Of a stretch of 64,000 bases of DNA, positions 35,874 to 47,600 are shown in pieces. The notes beneath the pieces were generated by a model. The model ran no database searches. It saw nothing but the letters and a program-made list of their open reading frames with translations, and was not told the DNA's origin. The DNA comes from CAWGMT01 sp963823675 (GTDB taxonomy: Bacteria > Planctomycetota > Planctomycetia > Isosphaerales > Isosphaeraceae). Within the stretch, counting starts at the first letter, position 1; the number at the start of each line of letters is the position of its first letter. The DNA lies in contig CAWGMT010000012.1 of assembly GCA_963823675.1 (NCBI GenBank), forward strand, positions 1,612,001 through 1,676,000. Reading direction: 5' to 3'. The translations under genes were made by a program, and so were the position numbers.

Positions 35874-37422
35874 ATGGCCAACGCTCCGAACGACATCCAC
35901 TCCGAGGCTTTTCGCAAGGCAGCGCTCCAGAGCGAGTGCACGCGGATTCTCCTTTTGCTCGTGATTCTTGCGGCCGTTCTGGCCGTGGTTGTAAGCCGAA
36001 CATTGATCGCCCGCGTGCCCGAGCAATTCGAGACGCTGCCCAGAACCGTCGGCCTGATCCTCATTGCCACGGCCTATGAAGGGATGATGTTCGTTTATGT
36101 GAGGTGGGCGATCAGCCGCGACCGCGATCTGCCGTTATTCGCGTGGCTGGTGAACATCGGGGTCGAGACACTCTTCCCGACGGTTGCGATCATCATCCTC
36201 ACGGGAAGCGCCTTCATGGGGCCTTACCGCGCCCTGACGGCCCCCGCGGCCCACGCCTATTATTTTTTCATCGTTCTGGCAGCCCTGAGACTCAGGCCGG
36301 TCCTCTGCTTCGTCACCGGGCTGGCCACGGCGCTCGCGTTCCTCGGACTGACCGCCTACACGTTCCACACATTTCCCGCGGGCGCCTGCGCCGAGGGCGG
36401 GGCGTATCCGTTCCAGATCTATCTGACCTATGGCCTCTTCTTTCTGATCAGCAGCTCCGCGGCCGCCGTCCTGGCCGCGCGATTCCGCGAATGCGCCCTG
36501 TGCGCTCTCCGCGAGTGCGAGACCCGGCGCCGGTTCGAAGAGCTCGAACGCGAGATCGCCGAGCGAAAAAGGGCGGAGCTGGCGCTGGTCCGCCTCCAGA
36601 CCCGGGTGATCCAATCGGAAAAGCTTGCCTCGCTGGGGCTCTTGAGCGCCGGGTGGCGCACGAGATCAACAACCCGCTGGCCTATGTCGCGAACAACCTG
36701 GCCTTGATCGAACGCGACATCAGCGGCCTGAAAGCCGCGGCCGCGGCCTGCCAGGCGCGCCGGCAAGCGTCGACTCCGCGCCAGGCGATTTTGCCCGCAA
36801 GCTCGAGCAGCTTCGCGGGGACGTTGCGCTGCTCTTCGAGCAACAGGACATCGAGCGAATCATCACCAGCACGCGCCAGGGCGTGCGGCGCGTGGCCGAC
36901 ATCGTGCAAAACTTGCGGAACTTTGCCCGGCTCGACCGAGCCGAGCTCGACCGGGTGGACCTGAATGACGCAATCTCATCCAGCCTGGACATGTTGCGAG
37001 GCCGGCTGAGCCAGTCGCAGATCACCGTCGAGCGGCATTTGGGCGAATTGCCGCTCGTTTCATGCGCGCCGGCTCAGCTCAACCAGGTCTTTCTGAACCT
37101 GCTCATCAACGCCGTTCAGGCCATCGAGGCGACATCGAGAGGCGCTGGCAGGATCGAGATCCGCACCCGCGCGGAGGGACCTGTCGTGGTCATCGAGATC
37201 GCCGACGACGGCTGCGGTATTCCGGCAGACGTTCTTCCCCGGATCTTCGATCCCTTCTTCACGACGAAACCTGTGGGCGCGGCCTCGGGGTTGGGGCTCT
37301 CCACGAGCCACGGCATCGTGGCCGATCACGGGGGCCAGATCGAGGTCGAGAGCACGGAGGGGCAGGGAGCGCGGTTCCGTGTCAGCCTACCCGTGGATGG
37401 GAAGGGAGCGGGCGATGGCTGA
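35874..37422 (+). pseudogene. Membrane sensor histidine kinase broken by two frameshifts
   Basis: Start ATG 35874 (MANAPNDIHSEAF). An N-terminal membrane sensor with about six helices covers residues 25-215, followed by a coiled coil (FEELEREIAERKRAEL). The HisKA motif is split: SEKLASLGLLSAG is in the first frame, VAHEINNPLAYVANNLAL, with the phosphorylated His, in the second (break about 36652). A further break about 36745 leads to the third frame, FARKLEQLRGDVALLFEQQ, then HATPase_c with NQVFLNLLINAVQAI (N box), DDGCGIPADV (G1), FDPFFTTKP (F) and GLGLS (G2). Each break fits one lost base. The kinase would be about 514 residues and otherwise complete. No response regulator lies next to it. 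Confidence 0.75.
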
Positions 37423-37743
37423 AGGGCGCTCACAAAAGGGGCCGCGCAGGAATAACCTTTCCAATCCGCAGCGGGAGCGGCCGCCTCGGATCGGTCGGAT
37501 CGGTCGGATTGGTCGGATCAGAGTCGGCCGGTCCTGTTTCGTAAGCTGATGACCTCCATCGACGAGGAACCTCTTTCCTCCCGCAGGCGGTTGCGCTCTT
37601 GCGGCTAGTTTTCCTCGACACCGGGACGTTGCGGGGAGAAGATCGTCCCCTGAGCCGTACCGTCGTTCTCTCCACGGGGGAGTGATGCCTGCGAATCATC
37701 GGCCCTCAGAGGAAGACCTCGGCGGTCGCGAACAGACTTCCGA
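37423..37743. other. Intergenic interval with GGTCGGATC tandem repeat, copy 2
   Basis: At 37486-37529 the unit GGTCGGAT(C/T) is repeated three to four times, as at 31347-31390. No gene, promoter or RNA recognised in the rest. Confidence 0.5.
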
Positions 37744-38190
37744 TTAGCTTGAGGAACTGATGTCCCGCGGGAGTTTCCACCAGCTCCTGCCGTATTTGCA
37801 GGCCTTAGCCTTCCCGAGCATCTCGGTGGCCATTTGCAGATAGTGGAGCGCATGGCAGGCCGGCAAGTCGGAATGCTTTCGGAGGAGCTCGAAGACGGCG
37901 AAATCGCTTGCAGGATTACCGCCTGCGCGATCCGCCGGCGATCGGCTCGTCCGACTCGGCACGCGGCCTACTCCGCGGCTGCGACTGGGCAGCAGGAAGC
38001 CGCGATCCACGATGGTACAGCGATTGGCGTCGGCCAGCACGCAGCCGGTCTCGTCTTCGAGGCGCAGAGCGAACTCGGCGATCCCGGGGACGGGACTGGC
38101 CATAAGCCAGGGGCAGACGAGGTACCCGTTGTGGAGTTCGATCCGCGAGGCGCCGATGGAGAGCTACCTTGAGTTTGCCGCGGCGACCAT
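37744..38190 (-). pseudogene. Decayed hypothetical gene with TAG at codon 9
   Basis: ATG 38190 has a good binding site (GAGGAA six bases away) and opens MVAAANSR, then TAG at 38164-38166. The same frame then continues coherently: LSIGASRIELHNGYLVCPWLMASPVPGIAEFALRLEDETG, and later FAVFELLRKHSDLPACHALHYLQMATEMLGKAK. The last part resembles a family of planctomycete proteins with a conserved HALHYLQMATEKLAKA helix, possibly HEPN-like; this is from memory. Between them, an Arg/Ser-rich stretch suggests further damage. It is probably a dead gene. Confidence 0.45.
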
Positions 38191-38283
38191 TTCTAATTCC
38201 TCTTCGAAGCGAAGGTGGATGATCGACGAGCAGGAGCGCGCTTTTTCTGCGAGAACTGAGTTCGTTGCCCGAGGGGGATTGCA

Positions 38284-39570
38284 ATGGACCGATCGCGGGC
38301 CACTGGGCGAGCCGTGTTGATCGTAATCGCGCTTTGCGCTCGCGCCGGTCTTGCCCCGGGCCGGATTGCGGCCCAGGACCTCCCCAAAGAACTGCCCATC
38401 GCGGGCGTCGCGGGACCGGGATTGGAAGGGTTGGACGAGGTCGTCGTCGAATCGATGCGCCGGCTTGGAATCCCAGGCGCCTCGCTGGCGGTGGCGCGAA
38501 ACGGTTCGCTGGTCTTGGCCAAGGGCTACGGCTGGGCCGATGCAAAGGCCCGTGTTCCGGCGGGCCCCGAGACGCTCTTTGCCCTGGCCAGCGTTTCCAA
38601 GAGCCTGACGGCAGTCACGATCCTCAAGCTCGTTGAGTCGGGACGGCTCGGCCTCGAGGCGCGGGCATTTGAGCTCCTGGCCGACATCGAGCCCTTGCCT
38701 GGCGATCGCGTCGATCCGCGCGTCAAGCGAATCACCGTGCGCCATTTGCTGTATCACGCCGGCGGATGGGACCGGACGAAAAGCGGCGATCCCAACGGCT
38801 TCTCGCAGCGCGTCGCCGCTCGGATGCAGGTTGCGTTGCCGGTCAGTCCACGCCAGTTGACCCGGTTCATGCTGGGCCGCCCGCTCGATTTCGATCCGGG
38901 GACTCAATCCCGCTATTCCAACTTCGGCTACATCCTGCTCGGCCTGATCATCGAGAAGGTGGCGGAAGTTCCGTACGAGCAGGCAGTGCGCGAAATCACC
39001 ATCGCGCCGTTAGGGCCCGTGAAGATTCGCCTCAATCGCGTGCGCGGCAGCGGCTACCTTCCGAACGAAGCTCATCGCTACCTCCCGAGCGGTCAAGAGG
39101 AGCGAGAGGGAGGTCACTTGCCGATCACGATGGCATCGGGTGGCTGGCTCGCCACTCCAAGGGCGATGGTCCGGTTCCTGACCGCCGTCGATGGGTCGCG
39201 CGGCACACGCGTTCTCTCGGAGGAGTCGTTCCGGGCGATGACGGCCGCGCCGCCGCCGCCGATCCCGCCGCGAGCCAATGGCAGCCACGCCGGCATGGGG
39301 TGGGACCAAGTTCGCACGACTCCGCACGGTTTTTCCTACCGCAAGAACGGCGGATTGCCCGGCGTCCACTCCTTGATCGAGCACCGAGATGACGGGATCG
39401 ACTGGGCCCTGTTCTGGAACGGCGGCCGCCAGGCGGAGGATGGCACCGTTGCAGGCCCCGGGCAGTTCGCCGACCGCGTTGCGGAAGCTCTGACGAACGT
39501 CAAGACATGGCCGACAGTTGATTTTTACAATCGGCTGGGCTCTCGCGACCCCCGGGCACAGGGCGACTGA
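38284..39570 (+). CDS. Secreted serine hydrolase, beta-lactamase/PBP4-like (class C fold)
   Basis: 428 residues. A signal peptide opens it (TGRAVLIVIALCARAGLA). The SxxK motif is ASVSKSLTAVTI near residue 103, with the nucleophile Ser and base Lys; the YxN motif is SRYSNFGYILLG near 216; the third motif region is SYRKNGGLPG near 358, with NGG in place of the KTG/HxG triad. Members cleave peptides, beta-lactams or esters in the periplasm. Esterase or D-aminopeptidase activity is as likely as beta-lactamase. Its TGA stop overlaps the next start as TGATG (39568-39572), implying co-translation with the TAXI protein. Confidence 0.78.
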   Translation: MDRSRATGRAVLIVIALCARAGLAPGRIAAQDLPKELPIAGVAGPGLEGLDEVVVESMRRLGIPGASLAVARNGSLVLAKGYGWADAKARVPAGPETLFALASVSKSLTAVTILKLVESGRLGLEARAFELLADIEPLPGDRVDPRVKRITVRHLLYHAGGWDRTKSGDPNGFSQRVAARMQVALPVSPRQLTRFMLGRPLDFDPGTQSRYSNFGYILLGLIIEKVAEVPYEQAVREITIAPLGPVKIRLNRVRGSGYLPNEAHRYLPSGQEEREGGHLPITMASGGWLATPRAMVRFLTAVDGSRGTRVLSEESFRAMTAAPPPPIPPRANGSHAGMGWDQVRTTPHGFSYRKNGGLPGVHSLIEHRDDGIDWALFWNGGRQAEDGTVAGPGQFADRVAEALTNVKTWPTVDFYNRLGSRDPRAQGD

Positions 39571-40989
39571 TGCGACCCCATACCTGGAATTTCCATGAGA
39601 TCTTGCGGCGGCGCGATCGGAGCCGGCTCTATGGTGCGCTGACACTCGCGGCCATCGCCTGCGCGGGGTTCCTCGCGATCAGGGCCCTGTACCGGGTCAG
39701 GACAGCCGACGCGACCATGTCGGCGGGCAACACGGAAGGAATCTGGTACCAGTTCCTGCTGAAGCTTGCTCGGGAGGCTCCGAACCAGAACTTTCGGATC
39801 CAGGCGATCGTGACCGAAGGTACGCTGGACAATCTCGTGCGCGTCGATCGGGGCGAGCTCGACTTCGCCATCATCGTGGGGGGGCACGATATCGAGCGTT
39901 TCCACAACGTCCGCCAGGTCGCCGGCCTGACGGTGACACCCGTCCACTTGCTCGTCAAACGGGAGTACTACGATGCCGTTTCGCGCAACATGCGCGAGTT
40001 GCGCGGGAAGACCATTAACCTGGGGAGCGGAAAGCGAGCGGCAATGTATCGGCTGAGCCAGGAAATTCTCGAATTCGGGGGGCTTCCGCCCGACGAGTTC
40101 CGGGCCAGTGCGCTGACCTCCGAGCAGCTCAGGGCCGAGGACAATCGGGATCGGCTGCCGGATGCCATTTTCATCGCCACGACGCCGCCCTCGGCGCTCG
40201 TCCGGCGCCTCATCGTTCAGCAAGGGTACCGTCTGGTCGCATTGCCGTTTGGCGATGCGTTCCGGTTAAGTGCTCTTTCGAAGATGGATCGAGGTGACTC
40301 TGAATCGATCGTAGTCCGGCGCGAGCATATCGCAGACGCCCAGATCCCCATCTACTCCTATCAAGTAAGTCCGGCCGAGCCGCCGCAGACGATCGCCACC
40401 CTGGGCATGCGGGCGCTATGCTGATCACGCACACGAAGACCAGCGGGACGACTGTCGGCGCTTGCTGGATGCGATCCTCTCGAGCCGTTTCGCGCAGACG
40501 GTGCAACCGCCGCTCGACGATGGAATCGTACGTGTGGCACCTGAGGCTCCCTGGCACCATGGGACGGAGGAGTTCCGTAGCCGCGATGAGCCCCTGATCA
40601 CGGGCGAGCGGCTCGGCGTTCTCTCGAACGCGCTTCAGATCATCCTCCCTGCCGGAGGCGGTCTCCTGCTCTTGTGGGGCTGGCTGCGCAACCGGGTGTT
40701 GACGCGCCGCGAGCGCAGGTTCGACCGGTTCATCGCGCTCGTCAGCGGTGTCGAGCGGCGCACGATCGAGCTCGAAGAGAGTGGTGCCAGGGACCATCAG
40801 GCACTCCGCCGGCTTCATCGCGAGCTGAGCACGATCAAGGATGCGGCCCTCGAGCGGATCGCGATCGGCGAAGCGGGCGCCGACCTGCTGGTGGCGAGCC
40901 TTTTCGCTCACATAAGCGATGTCCGCACCTACCTGGCCCATCTCGAACGAGCCTGGAACGAGCCTGATGGAGCCCATGTCCAAAGCTGA
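39570..40989 (+). CDS. TAXI-family TRAP transporter solute-binding protein (frameshifted)
   Basis: Start ATG 39570. An N-terminal membrane anchor (ALTLAAIACAGFLAIRALY) is followed by the TAXI fold: MSAGNTEGIWYQFLLKLARE, VTEGTLDNLVRVDRGELDFAI, then ELRGKTINLGSGKRAAMYRLSQEIL. The first frame ends at 40424 just after PPQTIATLGMRALC; a second frame from about 40440 continues LLDAILSSRFAQTVQPPLD and has a membrane helix (ALQIILPAGGGLLLLWGWL) and a coiled-coil tail. So the break lies at about 40405-40460. Such proteins bind organic acids or amino acids for uptake. No TRAP permease is nearby and the C-terminal membrane helix is unusual, so it may act as a sensor instead. Confidence 0.65.
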
Positions 40990-41605
40990 TGGGTCAATGT
41001 TGCTTTTTCGCATCGCCGAGATCTTGTTAGCCGGAAGATTTCCAGGCTGAAATCTTGCTGAGTCCGATCCCGAACGTTATTCTCCGTGCGGAAACGTCTC
41101 GCATTCGCCAGCGGGCGGATTGTTAGACTGCTGACTTGGTTCGGAAGTGTCCGAAGACGAAGGAGTCGGTTCAACGCCGCGCGCGCGAGAGGCATCCACT
41201 TCAGAACAGCCGACGCGCGAATTGTGCCAGTCGCGATGGTAGTGGTCAAGGATTCTTGACGATTTGCGACTCGCGTTGAATTTTCGCGAAAGATTCGACT
41301 TCGGGAAGGCAAGTAATAAGTAGAGGCTGGCAGTGGATCGCGACGCAGCCTGATTCAATCTGAGCATTGGTGGATGCACACTGTCATGAAGGGTTCGCAA
41401 CGTCGAAGGTTCGTGCCGATAGCCGCTTGACTGAATTGACGCAGCGATCGGTCCTGGGGTGTGCCGCGCCCTCGTGTAACGGGTGCCGTCTGCCCAGCGA
41501 TCTTGAGTGGGCGGTCGTGCGCGATTCGTTCCCCGGCAAGTCAAGCGAGGCTACAAAGCCTGACCGACAGCCCGGATGGATTGCATCAAGAGAAGGAGCC
41601 CGCGG
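40990..41605. other. Intergenic region upstream of the giant gene
   Basis: About 600 bases, less GC-rich than its surroundings, as expected for a promoter region. The giant frame is open from 41367, but its first 100 or so residues here have no features. The ribosome binding site AGAAGGAG at 41591-41598, seven bases before ATG 41606, marks the true start. No RNA gene or hairpin recognised. Confidence 0.5.
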
Positions 41606-44600
41606 ATGTCAAGGTCCCGCAACGGGAGTGGTCGACCGCGATCGACCCGTGGCTATCGGAATACGCCGCGTTCAACTTTCCGCTCCATTGTGGCTCGAGC
41701 ATCTCGAACGGAGGGTGTTGCTCTCGGTCAACACCTGGAACGGGAGCGCCGGGGACAACCTTTGGAGCGATCCGGCCAACTGGTCGGAAGACGCGGTTCC
41801 GGGGCCCAGCGACGATGTGAGCATCCCCGGCGGCTTCCCCACGATCGAGTATGACAGTTCGGCGGGCATCACCACGATCGACAGCTTGACCGATCAAAAT
41901 GCGCTGGATTTCAGTGGCGGGTCGTTGACCATCCTGTCCAGCTCGCCGCTGGCTTCGACGATCACCGGGCCGTTGTCGATGAGCGGCGGCGCGCTGATCG
42001 TATCCGGCTCGAATTCGTCGCTTTCCGCCAGCGGCGCGGTCGCGGCCAACACCGGGACCTTGTCGGTCCAGGACGGGGCGACATTGAGCCTGCCGGGACT
42101 GACCTCGGTCGATGGCAACGGCATGGCGTTCTCGGCCAGCGGCAGCGGGAGTTTGCTCGACCTGTCGACTGCGACGAGCTTTGCCGGGAGCGGAAACGCG
42201 CTCTCGGCCACACAAGGCGCCACGGTCAATTTAAATGGCAGCCTGACCACCTTGAGCGGCGTCGCGGTCACGCTCGATGGCACCGGTACACTCGATACCA
42301 GCTCGTGGGCGTCGTTGACCAGCGGCAGTATCACCGTGGAGTCGGGCGACTACTCCGATCCGTCGTTATTCGCCAACCTGAGCGACATCGACGGCACGAG
42401 TCTCTTCGTGGGGGGCGGGGCCAAGCTGTCGCTGCCGGCGGTCACCACTTACAGCGCCGACTCCGGCTCCGCCGGCACTGGACCGTCATTCGAGGCATAC
42501 GTCAACGATACGGTCGGCCTCTTGAGCTTGCCCGCCTTGACGTCGATCTCCGGCTACGAGCGCGTGCCCGCCGTGACGCCGAATTCCGGTTACGAGGGCC
42601 TGACGATTGCGGCCTCGGGCACCGGGAGCGAGATCGACGTGCCGGCCCTGGCATCGTTCGACCTAGGCGAAGGCGGCGGCGCACTGAGCGCGACCTCCGG
42701 CGGCACGATTGACGATGGCAGCCTGACCACACTCTACGGCGTCGCCGTGACGCTCGATGGGACCGGCACGCTGGATACCAGTCAATGGCAGAGTTTGGAG
42801 AGCGGCAGCATCACGGTCAAATCGGGTGACTACTCGGATCCCACGTTGTTCGCGAATCTGAGCGATATCGATAGCTCGAGCCTCGTCGTGGGCGGCGGCG
42901 GCAAGCTGTCGCTGCCGGCCGTAACGAGCTATTCCGATGCCTATTACGATCCTGGCCTGGTGTTCCGGGCGTACGACAACGGGACGCCGGGCCTTTTGAG
43001 CTTGCCGGCCTTGGCGACGATCAGCAGCTACTATGGCGTGGGCATCGCGGCCTCGGGCGCCGGGAGCGAGGTCGACCTGCCGGCCCTGACCTCATTTGAT
43101 GTGACCTACGACGCCTCTTTGAGCGCGACTCTTGGCGGCACGATCGACGACGGCAGCCTGGCCACCTTGAGCGGCGTGGCGGTGACGCTCGACGGGACGG
43201 GCACCGCCCTTGTCGGCTCGTGGACCGCTCTTACGGACGGCAGCCTCTCGATCACGGGGGGCGATTACGCGACGTCGAGCCCGTTTACGAACCTGGCGAG
43301 CGTGAACGGCTCGAACCTTTCGGTGACGGGTGGCGCCAGCCTGTCGTTGCCGGCCCTGACCAGCTTCGATCCCGCCGGTCAAGTGTGCTCGTTGTCCGCC
43401 TCGGGAGCCGGCAGCACGCTGGACCTGCCGGCGCTCGCTTCGATCACCACCACGAGCTACGAAGGCAGCCTGAACATCAATGCGGAGAGCGGCGGCGTGG
43501 TGGAATTGCCCGCCCTGACCTCGATCCAGACGACCGACTACTACACCCCCGTCAGTATTCTGGCCGACGGCTCGGGGAGCGAGGTCAACCTCACGGCACT
43601 GGCCACGTATACGGTCGACCCGGGCGCAGGCGCCACGCTCGGCGCCACGCACGGCGGGGCAATCGTTACGGGGAGCAGCCTGACCGCTTTGGCCGGCGTG
43701 ACGATCGAGGTCAACGGCACGGGCACCCTGGCGACCAGCCAATTGACCAGCCTGACGGGCGGCGGCATCACCGTGGAGGGGGGAACGTACGCCTTTCCCA
43801 ACCTGGCCGACATCAACGACTCCGCCCTCTACGCGTGGGGCGGGGGCACGCTCTCGCTGCCGGATGTCATCACTTACAACGACGAACTCAACACGGAATC
43901 CAACTACATCCAGGCCTATCAACCGAACGTCGCTAATCCGACCGTGGGCAAGATCAGCTTGCCGGCTTTGACGACAATCGCCGGTAACTATGGCGTGCGG
44001 ATCCAGGTGTCGGGAGCGGGAAGCGAGATCGATCTGCCGCTGCTGACGACGTTCAACCCTGGCTATGGCGGCTACAGTGCGCTCAACGTCCAGAGCGGTG
44101 GCACGGTCGAGGACGGCAGCCTGACTACGCTCGATTATGTATCTGTTACGCTTGACGGCACCGGTACGCTGGCAACCAGCCAGTGGACGACGCTTACGGA
44201 CGGCACGTTGACGATCACCGCTGGCGACTATTCCACCTCCAACCCGTTCGCCAACTTGAGCGATATCGACGGCTCCAGCCTCTACGTATACGGCGGGGGC
44301 CGTCTCGCGCTGCCGGCCGTCATCACTTACACCAACAGCGTCAACTACTCCTCCAACTACTTCCAGGCCTATCAACCGAACGTCAGCAATCCGACCGTCG
44401 GCGTGCTCAGCCTACCGAATTTGACGACCATCAGCGGGTACTACGGGGCCAAGGTGCAGGTATCGGGAGCCGGCAGCGAGATCGACCTGCCGCTCTTAAC
44501 CACATTCAATCCGATCTTTGGAGCAGACTTCCAGGGCTACAGCGCGCTATTCGTCGTTAACGATGGCACGGTCGAGGACGGCAGTTTGACCGCCATGAAC

Positions 44601-47600
44601 GGTGTCACGGTGACGCTCGACGGCACCGGCAGCGTTAGCACAGGCGCATTGACCGCGGTCACCGACGGCGGCCTCATCGTGGAGGGGGGCACGTACACCG
44701 GGGCGACCGCATTTCCGAACCTGAGCAACATCAACGGTTCGACCCTCGACGCTTGGGGCGGCGGCAGCCTCTCGCTGCCGGACGTCAACTCTTACAACGA
44801 CAACGGCATTGAAAGTGACTTCCAGGCATACAGTCCAGCGAATTACGGCAGCACGACCGGGGTGATCAGTCTGCCCAACCTGGCCTCGATCAGCGGCTTT
44901 TACCTGACGATCGCCGCGGAGGGCGCCGGCAGCGAGATCGATCTGCCGGCCTTGACCTCCTTCAGCGAGACTCTTGACGGCTCTCTGAGCGTCCTTGAGC
45001 AAGGCTCGGTCCAGGCCGGCAGCCTGACGACTCTGAATGCTATCAGCGTGACGCTGGATGGGACCGGCACGCTGGCGACCAGCCAGTGGACCGCACTCAC
45101 CGATGGCGGCCTCACGATCGCGGGGGGCGACTACTCGACGACGAACCCGTTCTCGAGCCTGGCGGACATCAACGGCTCGAATCTCCATGTCTATGGCAAC
45201 GGCAGCCTTACGCTGCCGGCTGTCACCAGTTACAATAGCCCATACTACGATACCACCTTCGAGGCCGAACAGAACTACTCCCTTTATTTCTACCCCTACG
45301 TCACGGTCGGCGTGATCAGCCTGCCCAACTTGGCGTCGATCAGCGGCTACTCGGTGACGATCGCGTCCCAGGGACCGGGTAGCGCGATCAACATGCCAAA
45401 GTTGAACTCGATCAACCTCACGGGCACCGGCGAGCTGATCGTGCTGGACCAGGGCGCCGCCACGACGGGAGAGCTGACCAGCGTGAGCAACGAGGACATC
45501 TACCTCGATGGCACCGGCACGATCCCGACGGCCCAGTTGACTACCCTCACGAACAGCAACCTGACCGTTTCGGGGGGCACGTACACGTTCAATCTCCTGA
45601 CCGACCTCGACGGCTCCAGCGTCGAGCTTTCCGACTTGGCGAATGTGACATTCCCGGCCATCAAGAGCTACGCCCATCCCATCGGATACACCCAATTTGA
45701 GGCCGAGGAGCCGGGGGCGACACTCAGCTTCCCGGAGCTGACTACATTGGGCTCCGTGGGCAGCGGGTTTATGGACATCGAGGCGTACTATGGCGGCCAG
45801 GTCCTCCTACCCCTCTTGGCAGAGATCACTCCGAGCACGCACACGCAAATATTTTCTAGCGGGACGGGTAGCGAGGTCAACCTTTCGTCCCTCACGAGCT
45901 TTTCGGGCCTTCCCGGTGTCAACTTACTCAGCGTCACCGCGGGCGCTGCCGTGGTCGCCCCCGAGTTGAATGACCTCAGCGACGTCAGCCTGAACGTCAA
46001 CGCGACGGGCACCTTCACGCTGGCGGCGAATCAGACCTATTCCACCACGATCGGGGCCACGACGACGGTGACGGCCAGCGATCTGGTGGAAGAAGGGAGT
46101 CTCGCGGTCGCCGACAACGCGACGATTTACGTTTACGGCTCGCTCGAAGTCAACGGCCTGGGTGTGCTCGACCTCACGCCGGCGGCGACCTTGAAGATCA
46201 CCGGCGACTTGCTGGGGAACACGACGAATGCTGATCAATACACGCCCCTGGGCACCGTGCTCTTCTACAGTGGAGCGGGGGTCGGCTCGCCGCAGCACCT
46301 GGAGGCGATGTCGGCCGACCTCGGGGCAGTGCAGAGCGGTTTCCAGGACAACTTTGCGTATGGCACGATCAGCCTGACGACCAACACTTACCTTCAGCTT
46401 GTCGATCAGTCGAAAAACTCGACGGGTACCGGGCCTGAAGCGGTTTACGCCAACGACGTGATCGTCCCAGCGGGCGCCACGCTCGACTTGAACGGCCTGC
46501 ACCTCTACGTGCGCGGCTCGCAGATCGCGGGCACCATTATCAATGGCACGGTCACCCTGGTGGCGGGCGGCGGCTCGATCGCGGTCGGCTTCCCCACCCC
46601 CGCCAGCCTGGCCGTGACCGGGGCGGTCGACAACTGGACGTTCTTCGGGCGCACCGGCGAAACGGTGGCGATCGCGGTCAATCCCGGCAGCGGCGGCGCC
46701 AACCCGGCCGTCTCGCCCCAGCTTGAGTGGGCGAACGTCGAGGTCCTCGACCAGTTCAACGACGTGCTCGCCTCGGCATCGAGCAACTCCGCCGGTGCGA
46801 TCGCCGCGATTACCGGCGTGACCTTCACCGCCGACGGCATCTACACGGTTCGCGTCCAGGCCGCGGCGAGCAACCCAAACAGCACCGGCAATTACGTCCT
46901 GTCGCTTTATGACGTCACGCCGCGGATCAATCCGCTCGTGCTCGGCCAGCAGGTCAACGGCACGCTCGACGGCCCGTTCGGCATCGACGAGTGGAGCTTC
47001 TCCGGCACTGCCGGTGAGCAAGTGAAATTCGAATTGACCGGCGCGACTGCCGGCAGCGAGGTATTCAACCTGACCGGCCCCGGCGGCTTCACCGGGTTTT
47101 CCAACCTCACCGGTGATTCGGGACTGGTGACACTTCCCTCCAGCGGCAATTACGTCGTCACGGTCGACGGCATCGGCGGCGTCGACGGCAGCTATGCCTT
47201 CGAGCTCGACCAGATCTCGATCGTTCCCTTGACCCTCGGAACGATCTCGACGGGTAACACGCTGGCGGGCACGGGCGCAGTCGCAGCTCTTCTCGGTGGC
47301 CGTGCCGACGGTCCAGACGCTGTTTGTCAACCTGGTGGACAGCGGGACGAGCGACGTCGACCAGCTCTACGCCAATCTCGGCGCACCGCCGACCTTGTCG
47401 AGTTACGATTACCGCTCCACGGGTGCCGCCGGTCCCGACCAGCAGATCCTGGTGTCGTCGGCCGCGCCGGGAACGTGGTATTTCCTCGTTTATGGCGCGT
47501 CGGTCCCCGCCCCCAGCACTTACTCGATAGTGGCCACCGGGGCCCCGGTGCGCTTATCGGCGGTCGCACCCACCTATTCGGCCGACGGCAGTCCGGCGAC

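Noticed and set aside
36104..36964. 286-codon ORF as an independent gene
   Set aside because: Only its 36650-36740 part, with the VAHEINNP motif, is coding; it is the middle frame of the broken histidine kinase.
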